A stretch of 64,000 nt of DNA from contig CAKZKD010000027.1 in NCBI GenBank assembly GCA_937121175.1, positions 21,059 through 85,058 on the forward strand, read 5' to 3'. A program made the translations under genes and the position numbers. The DNA comes from an uncultured Flavobacteriales bacterium. Its GTDB lineage: Bacteria; Bacteroidota; Bacteroidia; Flavobacteriales_G; Salibacteraceae. The number at the start of each line of letters is the position of its first letter. Positions within the stretch are counted from its first letter, which is position 1. The notes under the pieces were generated by a model that was given only the letters and a program-made list of their open reading frames with translations, had not been told where the DNA came from and ran no database searches. This document shows, piece by piece, positions 27,276 through 36,040 of the stretch.

Positions 27276-30200
27276 ATGAAATTGGTAGCGGTAATAGTTC
27301 TATCTAGTTGGTTCGCAGCGAGCTTGCCGGCTCAAACTTTTAGGACGGTAAATAACCCTCCCAACTTTCTTTGGTCAGATCCAAATTCATGGGATTTAGC
27401 TTCGGTTCCGACTATAGGTGACACAGTGATTTTTAACAACAATCATACTATCGTCGTTAATAGCACAACCGGAATAGATCGAGTAATCTTGAGAGGTAAT
27501 TCGAACCTAACCGTAAACAATGGCATCTCTTTGAATATTGCGGAACGCCTTATAGTACAACAAATTAGTGCGAATAACACTCAAAATCTAGTTGCAGATG
27601 GAACAATAAATGTTGGAGATCGGTTTCTAGTGCGCAGCTCGCGAGATCCAAACGGAACATCTAATATTTCTGGAACGGGTTCAATTAACGTAACCGATAG
27701 AGCCGTATTCCAGGGAGACACAAGCAATTTCACAGTTAACCTTACAGTACCTATTCAAACTGGTACACTGTTCATTTGTCAATTAACGAGAGCTGACGCG
27801 GAAATGACAATAAATGCTCAAAGCTCAATAATTGTAGGCACCAACTTTATTCTAAATGCGAACAATGGTTCAGATTCCTTGAACAATATATTCAACATGC
27901 AGTTTGCCGGAAGTAGTTTACAAGTGGGCAACAACATCAATTTGAACAATAGTGGTGGTTTTTTACAAAACAATTCTACTACCTCTACCTCCGTTATTCT
28001 CACCACCTTTAACAAGTATAGAACAGATAGTCGTTTACAGTTTCATGATTTACATTTCATTACTACAGGTGTGGTAAATGGTGACCGAACTGTAGCCAAC
28101 GTTCTTGGGAATTTTATTATTAATAGTGGCTGCAATCTCAGTCTAAATAGGAGAACACTTAACATTGAAAACGCGAATCTAATTGTTAATGGAACTATTG
28201 GTACTGTAAATAACGATGACTCCTTAATTCTGTCAGGAAGCTCAGCGCAAACTATATCAGGAACAGGAAACATTGAAACGGAATATTTGATAGTTAATAA
28301 TTCCGCTGGAGTCTCCAATTCTGTTTCCACTACTATAAATAGAGGCTTAAAAATTCAATCGGGTAATTTTAATACAGGAAATGTGGTTCGATTGAACTCA
28401 ACCTCAACTCGTTCAGCTTATTTAAACGAAATTGGCAACAATGGTGTTGGTGCTTCAATTTCTGGTAATTTAATTTGCGAAAGAAACATTGACGGTGTAA
28501 CCACTGTTGATTACAGGCATTTTACATCTCCGGTTTCTGGGTCAACACTTCTCGACATTCAGGACGGAGTTAGCCCAGAAGGGTTTTGGACATATGGCTA
28601 CACAGGCTCTAATACTCCTAGTGCTGGAGGTGTGGCCTCATGCTATACTTATGACCCTAATGGTACTTGGGTTGCGGCCACCTCAACTGGAAATAATATT
28701 TCTGCAAATAATGGATTATCAGTGTACTGCGGAGGCGCTTCTGGGACCAATGGTGCAGGAGCAAAGTCAAGCTACGACATTGAAGTTACTGGAACACCTA
28801 ATGTTGGGCCAATAACTTTCACAAGTGTTAATAGTACCATTTCTGGAAATTCTGCAGCTGGTGTTAATCAAGGCTTCATTGGCAATCCTTTTCCGTCAAC
28901 TATAAATTGGAATGCCGTCACCAAGTCAAACGTTTCAAACATAGCGCAAGTGTATGGCAGCCAAGATTATGGCGGCTACCGAGCTACTAACTTTAATGCT
29001 GTTGCGGCGAGAATTCCCCCGTTTCAGGCGTTCTGGGTTCAGACAACAGGATCGTCTCCTTCCGTAACGTTTAACGAAAACGACAAGATTTTAAATAATA
29101 TTCCCTTTAGAAAAAATGCACTGTTCGAGGAGCGCTTTTATTTTCATTTAATCCCAAACGCAACTCAAGACACTGTTTCCGCCACAGTTGAGTTAAATAA
29201 TAACTCTACAGGCAATTATGATGCAAATAATGACGGTTTGGTCTTCGAGAATCCATACCCACTACCATCTTTGTATAGCTTGGTTAATGATTCCCTTTTT
29301 GCTCAGGTTAATAGTTTGCCAAGAAACACTTATGTAGAAATACCAATTGTCACTAAAATTCAGCCTAACCAACACGGCAACCATACTTTTTTCTTTTCTG
29401 AATATCCAAAACATGCAATCTGCGCGAGGTTGCGAGACAGCCAAACTGGATCGGTTATAAACATCTATGACCAACCTTCTTACCAATTCTATGCTAGTTC
29501 AACAGATTTTCAACCGCGATTCACGTTGATTTTGGATCCGCTTATCTCCGAAACTTCTACGAAAAACCTTAGTTGCTTTGGAGAGCAAGACGGCGAATTG
29601 TCGGTTGAATTTAATGCTAAGAGGTTCACTGCAAACCTTTATTCAAACAACAAAAAAATCCCTTTTTCTACCTCAGGCAATCATCTCAAAGCACAAAAAT
29701 TAAGGTCTGGAAATTACTATTTGGTCTTAGAAGATCAGGCAGAATTATGTCGAATTGACACACTTTATTCTACCATTTTCGAGCCTTCCGAAATAACAGC
29801 TGGATTTTTGCTCGAGCATAAAGCTAACTATTCTCAGATTAGGTTGACCGACACTTCAATTGGAAGTTCTCAAAGAATTTGGAGAATAGAAGGGAATCAG
29901 TTTTACGATAAAGAAATCACGTATCAATTTGATAAAAATGGGGATAAAGAAATTGAGTTAATTGTATACAATCACAAATCATGTGCAGATACAGTGAAAC
30001 AGAAGTTTGTGATTAGCACATTAACAGAATCCGAAAATCAAGTGCCTGAAATTGGATTTACCCTCGAATATTCACACGGAGAGTTTAAAATAAGAAGTCT
30101 TTCAGACCAAAATAATGTGGAGGGAAAGGTATTTGATTCAACAGGGTCCGTTGTAGAACAATTTAGGATTTCTTCGGTAGGTGCCAATCAACATATTGAT

Positions 30201-30293
30201 TTGAAAAGGCATGTCAACACTGCGCTGTTATTTGTTGAAATCTCCTCCGATGGTGGATACTCAACTTTTAAACTCCCTGCCTTTTCGCAATAA
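27276..30293 (+). CDS. Large exported surface protein with degenerate T9SS type A-like C-terminus
   Basis: 1005 residues, function unknown. Signal peptide about 1-19 (ends SLPA, then QTFRTV). Residues about 30-390 are a beta-helix-like run rich in Asn/Thr/Ser with short repeated strands (DPNSWDLASVPTIGDTVIF, LIVNGTIG), as in G8- or polymer-forming-type surface proteins. A beta domain with GNPFPSTINWNAV near residue 540 follows. Later come a SprB-like repeat (LSCFGEQDGELSVEF), a PKD-like domain, and a C-terminus (GKVFDSTGSVVEQF ... LLFVEISSDGGYSTFKLP) that resembles a type A sorting domain but lacks the usual final basic tail. It is probably secreted to the cell surface. The next gene starts 35 bases downstream and may be co-transcribed. 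Confidence 0.8.
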   Translation: MKLVAVIVLSSWFAASLPAQTFRTVNNPPNFLWSDPNSWDLASVPTIGDTVIFNNNHTIVVNSTTGIDRVILRGNSNLTVNNGISLNIAERLIVQQISANNTQNLVADGTINVGDRFLVRSSRDPNGTSNISGTGSINVTDRAVFQGDTSNFTVNLTVPIQTGTLFICQLTRADAEMTINAQSSIIVGTNFILNANNGSDSLNNIFNMQFAGSSLQVGNNINLNNSGGFLQNNSTTSTSVILTTFNKYRTDSRLQFHDLHFITTGVVNGDRTVANVLGNFIINSGCNLSLNRRTLNIENANLIVNGTIGTVNNDDSLILSGSSAQTISGTGNIETEYLIVNNSAGVSNSVSTTINRGLKIQSGNFNTGNVVRLNSTSTRSAYLNEIGNNGVGASISGNLICERNIDGVTTVDYRHFTSPVSGSTLLDIQDGVSPEGFWTYGYTGSNTPSAGGVASCYTYDPNGTWVAATSTGNNISANNGLSVYCGGASGTNGAGAKSSYDIEVTGTPNVGPITFTSVNSTISGNSAAGVNQGFIGNPFPSTINWNAVTKSNVSNIAQVYGSQDYGGYRATNFNAVAARIPPFQAFWVQTTGSSPSVTFNENDKILNNIPFRKNALFEERFYFHLIPNATQDTVSATVELNNNSTGNYDANNDGLVFENPYPLPSLYSLVNDSLFAQVNSLPRNTYVEIPIVTKIQPNQHGNHTFFFSEYPKHAICARLRDSQTGSVINIYDQPSYQFYASSTDFQPRFTLILDPLISETSTKNLSCFGEQDGELSVEFNAKRFTANLYSNNKKIPFSTSGNHLKAQKLRSGNYYLVLEDQAELCRIDTLYSTIFEPSEITAGFLLEHKANYSQIRLTDTSIGSSQRIWRIEGNQFYDKEITYQFDKNGDKEIELIVYNHKSCADTVKQKFVISTLTESENQVPEIGFTLEYSHGEFKIRSLSDQNNVEGKVFDSTGSVVEQFRISSVGANQHIDLKRHVNTALLFVEISSDGGYSTFKLPAFSQ

Positions 30294-30328
30294 TATTGTA
30301 GTTCTCGTTTAAGTTAAATTTCAAAAAA

Positions 30329-31114
30329 TTGCCTAAAGCTAATTTCAAAAAAGCTAAGATTCATTATTCCGATTCTGGCAAAGGACCTGCTGTTGTACTC
30401 ATTCACGGTTTTTTAGAAAACTCCACCATGTGGAAGCGATTTGTTTCTGATTTTAGCCAACGAAACAGAGTAATTCTTATTGATTTACCAGGCCACGGAA
30501 AATCGGAGTGCTTTGGCTACACGCATACCATGGAGGAAATGGCAGGTTGTGTCGAAGCTGTTTTAAAGCAATTAAAGATTCGTAAAGTAAAATTAGTAGG
30601 CCACTCACTTGGTGGATATGTTGCATTGGCTTTTGCAGATTTATTCCCTGATAAAACCAAAGGAATTTGTTTGTTTTTTAGCACCACTCGCGCTGACTCA
30701 CCCCAAAAGAAAAAAGACCGAACTAGAGCCATTAACGTGGTTAAAGAAAATCACAAATCATTCATTAGAGTTGCTTTTCCCATGCTTTTTCGCTCCAAAT
30801 TTAGAAAGCTGAAAAAGAAGGAGATAAAAACCGCGAAATTGAAGGCACTTCAAACTAGTAAGCAGGGAATTATAGCCTCTTTAGAGGGGATGAAAAAACG
30901 CCCTTCTAGAGAAATACTGCTTAAGTTCCCGCCCTATCCCATCCATATAATTTCTGGTGAGCGAGACCCAATAATTTCGGTAAAAACCATGCAACAACAA
31001 ATGACACGTTCTGAGAATGTAACAGGAGTTGTATTAAAAGAACCCGGACACATGGGGCATATCGAAGCCCCGGAAGAATGTTTAAGGGAATTACAGTTTT
31101 TTTTAAAAAAATAA
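30329..31114 (+). CDS. Alpha/beta hydrolase
   Basis: A 261-residue alpha/beta-hydrolase-fold enzyme of unknown substrate, probably cytosolic since no signal peptide is visible. The oxyanion region is HGFLENSTMW. The nucleophile elbow is VGHSLGGYVAL, with Ser the likely nucleophile; the acid is in SGERDPIIS and the catalytic His in EPGHMGHIE. The cap region is Lys/Arg-rich (KKKDRTR, RKLKKKEIK). Translation seems to begin at a TTG (30329, giving MPKANFKKAKIHY); no ATG is available near the family N-terminus. No promoter motif was found, so it may be expressed with the upstream surface-protein gene. Confidence 0.87.
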   Translation: MPKANFKKAKIHYSDSGKGPAVVLIHGFLENSTMWKRFVSDFSQRNRVILIDLPGHGKSECFGYTHTMEEMAGCVEAVLKQLKIRKVKLVGHSLGGYVALAFADLFPDKTKGICLFFSTTRADSPQKKKDRTRAINVVKENHKSFIRVAFPMLFRSKFRKLKKKEIKTAKLKALQTSKQGIIASLEGMKKRPSREILLKFPPYPIHIISGERDPIISVKTMQQQMTRSENVTGVVLKEPGHMGHIEAPEECLRELQFFLKK

Positions 31115-31312
31115 AAACCACAATAATCCTTGTTAAACGAGTCTTTTTTTTGACGACGCTTTTCAAATGAGCTTGGCAATTCCCATTTTCAAGAGATTGC
31201 TTTGCCATCTCTAATAAGTAATCTTGTACCCAACTAAAAGCCATTTCGCATTTTGCGAAATCAGTCATTTTTTATGCCTCCTTGCTCAAGCAAGCTTGGC
31301 AATTCGGCATAA
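31115..31312. other. Structured intergenic segment between hydrolase and tRNA, with repeats
   Basis: No confident gene. It contains a 12-base direct repeat (GCTTGGCAATTC at 31171-31182 and 31294-31305) and a perfect 8-bp inverted repeat (31243-31250 with 31254-31261). A short minus-strand frame begins at 31268 behind an unusually good purine-rich AGGAGG-type ribosome site at about 31275-31282. Its first ~50 codons (start MTDFAKCEMAFSWVQ) lie outside the hydrolase gene and the rest run into it. It could be a small gene, a decayed gene or a small RNA downstream of the tRNA terminator. Confidence 0.35.
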
Positions 31313-31344
31313 AAAAAGCCTTCTCGTTTCCGAGAAGGCTTTTT
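31313..31344 (-). terminator. Rho-independent terminator after tRNA-Val
   Basis: A 14-bp perfect stem (31313-31326 with 31331-31344, loop of 4) is followed by T residues on the minus strand. It begins four bases after the 3' end of the tRNA. Confidence 0.9.
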
Positions 31345-31348
31345 GTTG

Positions 31349-31423
31349 TGGGCGATGAGAGATTCGAACTCCCGACCCCCTGGGTGTAAACCAGGTGCTC
31401 TGAACCAACTGAGCTAATCGCCC
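31349..31423 (-). tRNA. tRNA-Val (anticodon UAC)
   Basis: The minus strand folds into a complete cloverleaf: the 7-bp acceptor stem GGGCGAT pairs with ATCGCCC, followed by discriminator A. The D arm has AGCTC-AGTTGGTT-GAGC. The anticodon stem CCTGG/CCAGG encloses TTTACAC (anticodon TAC), and the T arm is GGGAGTTCGAATCTCTC. The 3' CCA is not encoded. It lies 69 bases downstream of the ABC transporter gene on the same strand and has its own terminator. Confidence 0.97.
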
Positions 31424-31492
31424 TAAAAATTGGGAGTGCAAATATAATTTTTCTTCCTACTTCAACAATTATTTCAAAAAATAAATCGCAGC

Positions 31493-34489
31493 CTAATTTT
31501 TCCAGTTTAGCAAACGGGGTAATATGTTGAAATACAAAGCTAATACTAAGGCAAAAACCGCTAACCACATCATGACTACATTGTAATAATAGGTTTTGTA
31601 ATATGTTCCACCCATCAATTTCATAGGAGCAAAGTAGTGAGGGCTTCCTGTTTTCGGAATTTGAAAGGTTTGATTCTCCTTGTTCAATATTTCATTGTTG
31701 GCTACAATTATCTTGGTCAGGCTACTCTTGCTATTCAGATAGTCGTTCAATTGTTCATTCTGGTACATTTTTTTGAATTCGTTATAGGATTGGCCTTTTT
31801 CAAGTGACTTCTGAACGCTAGAAAACACCTCATCTTTTTTATTTACTGCACTCGATAAGTTTCTTCCATAGTAGTCTTTAAGGATGGCTAAAAATTCATC
31901 GATTTTCTGCAAATCAGACAACGTGTACGTTTGTTTTTGGAGCAATTCTGTTTCTACTAATAAATATTTACGAACCTTCGCAGGCAACCTATCTAATTCG
32001 TTCTTTAACAGCAACCCCTTCTCAATAGTTTTAGGAGTACGTTCCAGTTTTACTTGGTTTTTTAAATAAAGCAGAGTAGTCTCCATTTCTGGGAGCCAGA
32101 AATTCTTCCGAAAGTTTGCATCCGCAAGCTTTACATTAATCTCAAAAAAATGCTTATCAAATTCATTATTTATTGATTGATTGACTACCAACGCTTCAAA
32201 CAACCACCTAGAGGCCATAGCATCGCCAATAAGTGGCACTTCTTTCTCATCCGAAAACCAAGGGTTCAATCGTTCGTATTTGACCAGCAATCCGCTAAAC
32301 ATAATTTGGGGGATAATGATAAACGGGATAAGAATATAAATAGTAACAACTCTTTTAAAAGAGGCGGAGATGATAAGACCAGTAACGTTGGCTATAGCAG
32401 CAGCCGTAAAAAGGACAATCCAATAAGAGAAGTACATCCCTTTAATTTCAAGAATTGTATTTCCAATAATGACGTAAAGCGCAATTTGTATTGAAGAAAG
32501 TGTAAATAAAATCGCGATTTTTGAATTCAGATACCCTCCCCAACTTAGGTTTAAAAAAGATTCTCTTTTGCGAATAGAGCGATCCTTAATTATTTCTTCG
32601 GCACTCACAGAAAGACCGATAAAAAGAGCAACGATAATAGATATGAATATATAAGCTAGAATATTCATGTTGTCCCGATACTCATAACCTTGTCCTCCAT
32701 TATACCTCAAAAAACCGGCAATAATTGCTGCCAACATTGGCATTTCGAGAAGATTAATAGCCAGGTATTGAGTATTAGCCAATTTGGCTCTTAAATCACG
32801 AGTAACAAAAACCCGGAATTGCTTTAAGTATCCTGGAATTTCAAAGTCCTGTTTTGGTATTTGCTTTTCCGTTTTGGTCGATACCCTTCCCGATTTTTGT
32901 GCATTGAAACGTTCGTACCAATTCTCGGGCTTTACCTTCCTTTCATTGGTGTATTCCCCAAACTCATCTACAATAGGCGCTTCGAGAATATCGAAAATTT
33001 GTTCTGCATTGACTACGAATTGAGAGTCAGATGCAATAACCTGGTCGCTAGCTTCTCTAAAATAGTTGATTCCATCGAGCGGATTCCCTTGATACACCAA
33101 ATAGCCGCCCCTATCTAACACTAATAGCTGATCAAACTGTCTAAAAATTTCTGACGAAGGTTGGTGAATAACAGCATACACAATACATCCCTTAAGGGTC
33201 AATCCTTTAAGTAGATCCATTATTTTTTCGGAGTCCCGGGAAGATAATCCTGACGTTGGCTCGTCAACAAAAAGAACAGCGGGTTCTCGAATTAATTCTA
33301 ATGCAATATTCAAACGTTTGCGTTGGCCTCCACTTATACTTTTATCTAGTGGGCTACCTACCTTTAGTTGCGAAACTTCGAATAAGCCTAGCTCTTGCAG
33401 AGTCTTTGCAACCTTTTTTTCTATAGACTCCTTTGTTAAACTGCCAAAACTCAATTGTGCACTATAAAACAAGTTTTGCCATACAGTCAAGTCTTCTAAT
33501 AACAGGTCATCTTGGGGCACAAAACCAATCAACCCGTTTAACTTTTGGTGCTCTTCATAAAGGTCGAATCCGTTTATAATTACATGACCAGACGTTGGTT
33601 TATTCGTTCCGTTTAAAATACTAAGAAGAGTGGATTTTCCTGTTCCTGAGCCGCCCATTATTCCGACCAGTTCACCAGATTTTGAGTCGAAATTCATGGG
33701 TTGAATTGCTACATTACCGTTTGGAAATTTAAAGGTAAGTTCTTCAACGGAAAGATTTATCGGCACTGCAATATTTTCTTGTGTAAAACGAATGAGAATA
33801 TTGCTGTAATAAATCGCCTCCAAATTATTTCCACGAATTGCAGAACCTTTTTGCATAAGGTAAATTCGCTGATCTCTAATGGGAGCACCTGCTATCAAAA
33901 GCCCTTGATTATCCAGGCTTTTAAACGCCAGTAATCCGCTGTTTGCCAAATACAAGAAAACAAGCTGTCCTTGAATTCCAGCGCGCTCTAAGTGCTTTAT
34001 TTCAGATGAATACGGCTTTTTTGATGCAATCAACAAAGAATCACTTTCCGCAGCTACTTCTCCGAAACACACAAATTGCATGATAGCCTCAAACGCTTCC
34101 TGCTCAATGTTAAACGCATCGGAAATCACCTCTATAAATTCGCGGTTTTCTGCTGTTGAAATATTTCTACTGTAAACGAATTCGATAAGACGAAGAAGTG
34201 CAATCTGTTTTTGTGGTTTGGTCAAACTGCGATTAATTTCCGCTGCAATTCTCAGCATTTTAACCGAGTTTCTTGAAGTGCGTTTTATTGCACCATCTTT
34301 CGTTCGTTTTCTAAAGTGGTGATGCTGTATAAATTCGTCGTAAACCTGAAGGTATTTTTCAGTCTGAATTGCGTCTAATTCCTCTTCCAAAAAAATGCGA
34401 ACGAACGAGCGACTCGTGTCATTTTCTCCATCGACATTTGCCACTATGGCAAAAAGCTGCATTAGCGCATTTAAAATCGATTCACTCAT
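31493..34489 (-). CDS. ABCG-type ABC transporter, fused ATPase and permease with extra N-terminal and periplasmic domains
   Basis: 998-residue half-transporter. Residues about 1-150 are helical and resemble a TerB-like domain (AIVANVDGENDTSR), followed by a small beta region. The ATPase (about 245-470) has Walker A GGSGTGKST, signature SGGQRKRLNIALEL, Walker B VLFVDEPTSGL and switch His in VIHQPS, the last typical of ABCG/EPP families. A membrane domain starts near 570 with about six helices. Roughly 200 mostly hydrophilic residues (about 770-965) lie before the last helix (VVMMWLAVFALVLALYF). It probably forms a homodimeric exporter in the inner membrane; the cargo is unknown. It is transcribed toward the tRNA-Val. 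Confidence 0.88.
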   Translation of the reverse strand: MSESILNALMQLFAIVANVDGENDTSRSFVRIFLEEELDAIQTEKYLQVYDEFIQHHHFRKRTKDGAIKRTSRNSVKMLRIAAEINRSLTKPQKQIALLRLIEFVYSRNISTAENREFIEVISDAFNIEQEAFEAIMQFVCFGEVAAESDSLLIASKKPYSSEIKHLERAGIQGQLVFLYLANSGLLAFKSLDNQGLLIAGAPIRDQRIYLMQKGSAIRGNNLEAIYYSNILIRFTQENIAVPINLSVEELTFKFPNGNVAIQPMNFDSKSGELVGIMGGSGTGKSTLLSILNGTNKPTSGHVIINGFDLYEEHQKLNGLIGFVPQDDLLLEDLTVWQNLFYSAQLSFGSLTKESIEKKVAKTLQELGLFEVSQLKVGSPLDKSISGGQRKRLNIALELIREPAVLFVDEPTSGLSSRDSEKIMDLLKGLTLKGCIVYAVIHQPSSEIFRQFDQLLVLDRGGYLVYQGNPLDGINYFREASDQVIASDSQFVVNAEQIFDILEAPIVDEFGEYTNERKVKPENWYERFNAQKSGRVSTKTEKQIPKQDFEIPGYLKQFRVFVTRDLRAKLANTQYLAINLLEMPMLAAIIAGFLRYNGGQGYEYRDNMNILAYIFISIIVALFIGLSVSAEEIIKDRSIRKRESFLNLSWGGYLNSKIAILFTLSSIQIALYVIIGNTILEIKGMYFSYWIVLFTAAAIANVTGLIISASFKRVVTIYILIPFIIIPQIMFSGLLVKYERLNPWFSDEKEVPLIGDAMASRWLFEALVVNQSINNEFDKHFFEINVKLADANFRKNFWLPEMETTLLYLKNQVKLERTPKTIEKGLLLKNELDRLPAKVRKYLLVETELLQKQTYTLSDLQKIDEFLAILKDYYGRNLSSAVNKKDEVFSSVQKSLEKGQSYNEFKKMYQNEQLNDYLNSKSSLTKIIVANNEILNKENQTFQIPKTGSPHYFAPMKLMGGTYYKTYYYNVVMMWLAVFALVLALYFNILPRLLNWKN

Positions 34490-34564
34490 TCTTACTAATC
34501 ATTTTGTAAAGGGCAAGATAACTATTCATGTTGCCGATTACGCCTTTGAGGAAAAAATGTTCGG

Positions 34565-34960
34565 TTATTTACAGTCGTAAGATTTTTCCTTGACCTCTTT
34601 TAACGAAACCTGCTTTAATTGCGGTTCAATATTCTTTGCTATATAATTGATAATGTTAGTCAAATCAACGTCACTAAGATTGGGAAGTGATGGCATCTTC
34701 TGGTCGTACTTTTTGCCATTCACTAGTATTTCGCCATCAATCCCATAGCGCATCAAACACACTAAATCTGCTTGATTTTCGATAAGGTAATCAGCGCCTT
34801 TTATAGGTGGGTACAAATCCTGTAAACCTTGGCCTTCTATTCCATGACAATTTGCGCAATGCTTTGTATATAATTCGCTTCCATAATCGCGATTGCTATC
34901 TCCGCATCCATTAACCATAAAAATAATGGCGATTACAACTACGAGTACACTAATCCTCAT
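34565..34960 (-). CDS. Small c-type cytochrome lipoprotein
   Basis: 131 residues from the ATG at 34960 (MRISVLVVVIAIIFMVNGC). This start gives a lipoprotein signal with a lipidated Cys at 19; the frame is open 20 codons further up but those lie inside the SCO gene. It carries a single class I cytochrome c domain: haem site CANCH with GIEGQGL, then PPIKGADYL, and the likely axial Met in KMPSLPNL. It should be a periplasmic lipid-anchored electron carrier. It overlaps the SCO gene by 11 bases and is the last gene of a three-lipoprotein operon; its redox partner is unknown. Confidence 0.88.
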   Translation of the reverse strand: MRISVLVVVIAIIFMVNGCGDSNRDYGSELYTKHCANCHGIEGQGLQDLYPPIKGADYLIENQADLVCLMRYGIDGEILVNGKKYDQKMPSLPNLSDVDLTNIINYIAKNIEPQLKQVSLKEVKEKSYDCK

Positions 34961-35576
34961 TGAGCAATAATCTAATATCATCGATTGCTTTCTGAACATC
35001 TTCTTCTTTTGTACCATCATAGTATGCTCTTATCCTCTGTTGACCGTCCAACAATATAAATGCACCACTATGAATCAACCCGCCGGGTGCGTTTTTATCT
35101 TCAGCGGCACTAATCATAAAACCTTTGGCAAGCTCAAAAGTTTTCTTTTTCTCACAAATCATAAAATGCCAATTTTCATTTTCTACGTTTAATTTTTCGG
35201 CGTAATTTTTTAAAACTGGCACCGAATCGTGCAAAGCATCAATGCTAAAAGAAAGTATTGCTACATTCGAATTTCCAGCGAATTCTTCCGAAATTTTTTT
35301 CATATTTCGAGACATTACTGGGCAAATGGTAGGGCAGGTGGTAAAGAAAAAATCGGCAATGGTGATTTTACCATCGATGTTCTTTTTTGATACCATTTTG
35401 GAGCGATGACTCTCGTACTTAAAATCTGGTACTTTGTAGAAAACAGTATCCGTAACCACAGAAACCCCTTCCGTTCTACTATTGTATTCGTGTTGACCTA
35501 AAATTGGTAACGTGCGCTTATCCTTTGCGCAACTAACCAATATTACAAGTAAACTAATGAATAGAATCCGTAACAT
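34950..35576 (-). CDS. SCO1/SenC family copper-binding lipoprotein
   Basis: A 208-residue thioredoxin-fold protein of the SCO family, which delivers copper to the CuA site of cytochrome oxidase (or related enzymes) or acts as a thiol reductase. The signal LLVILVSC places a lipid-anchored Cys near residue 16. The copper motif is FFTTCPTICPVM (CxxxC), and the distal conserved His lies in GGLIHSGAFILL, so all three metal ligands are present. Its start overlaps the upstream Met/His-rich lipoprotein by 23 bases and its end overlaps the cytochrome c gene by 11 bases, a sign of tight co-translation. Confidence 0.93.
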   Translation of the reverse strand: MLRILFISLLVILVSCAKDKRTLPILGQHEYNSRTEGVSVVTDTVFYKVPDFKYESHRSKMVSKKNIDGKITIADFFFTTCPTICPVMSRNMKKISEEFAGNSNVAILSFSIDALHDSVPVLKNYAEKLNVENENWHFMICEKKKTFELAKGFMISAAEDKNAPGGLIHSGAFILLDGQQRIRAYYDGTKEEDVQKAIDDIRLLLNED

Positions 35577-35997
35577 ATTCTACAATTTTTGATGAAAAGG
35601 AAATTGCCTCATCCGTTTGTTTCTCTACTTGCTCAATTGCCATTTTTTGGCCCAACAAGTACTTTCTAGCTTCTGCGAAGTCCACGGTATCTTTAGGTTC
35701 ACGATACGTTCGCATCCATTGCATCATACTTTCATCCGCAACCTCCAACAGGCCAATTGCAGAGTCCAAAATGCTGGAATCTGCATTGGAACGTAGTTTG
35801 AAGGAATTCAATTCCTCAATTGAAAGGTGAATTTCGTCCATATATTCCATGGTGGAATCATGAACAGCCATTAGATCATTTACCAACTGTTTTTTCTCGC
35901 TTATTTGTTCTTCACTCCAAGTTGATTTTGGTGGGGCGTCAACACCACTACAGGCTATCAAAAAGAATGTGGCAAGCAGATAAAATGAATTTTTCAT
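35554..35997 (-). CDS. Met/His-rich helical lipoprotein of unknown function, SCO operon
   Basis: 147 residues, not assigned to a named family with certainty. Lipoprotein signal with Cys16 (LIACSG). The mature part looks all-helical and carries two clusters of potential soft-metal ligands: H46, M50, M53 and H57 in VHDSTMEYMDEIH, and M91, M92 and M95 in ESMMQWMRTY. The i, i+4, i+7, i+11 spacing would put the first set on one helix face. With an SCO copper chaperone overlapping downstream and a cytochrome c after it, a role in periplasmic copper handling is plausible, but this is inference. A perfect -7 box lies 16 bases upstream (36014-36021). Confidence 0.75.
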   Translation of the reverse strand: MKNSFYLLATFFLIACSGVDAPPKSTWSEEQISEKKQLVNDLMAVHDSTMEYMDEIHLSIEELNSFKLRSNADSSILDSAIGLLEVADESMMQWMRTYREPKDTVDFAEARKYLLGQKMAIEQVEKQTDEAISFSSKIVEYVTDSIH

Positions 35998-36013
35998 GTA
36001 CGAAATTTTGCTG

Positions 36014-36021
36014 CAAATTTA
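36014..36021 (-). promoter_or_regulatory. -7 promoter box of the lipoprotein-SCO-cytochrome c operon
   Basis: The minus strand reads TAAATTTG, an exact TAnnTTTG, ending 16 bases before the ATG at 35997. It lies in the short region shared with the divergent aminopeptidase gene. Confidence 0.45.
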
Positions 36022-36040
36022 TGGCTTAATTTCGCCTAGG

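Noticed and set aside
30921..31268. 115-residue minus-strand frame
   Set aside because: More than half lies antisense to the well-supported alpha/beta hydrolase, and its C-terminal part has no domain character. Only the first ~50 codons remain possible and are treated as part of the structured segment.
31171..31305. Attachment site of an integrated element at tRNA-Val
   Set aside because: The 12-base repeat is not derived from the tRNA 3' end, and no integrase or phage gene is nearby.
31272..31568. 98-residue minus-strand frame through tRNA-Val
   Set aside because: It spans the whole tRNA, its terminator and the end of the ABC gene. The translated tRNA (SSVGSEHLVYTQ) is a common false frame.
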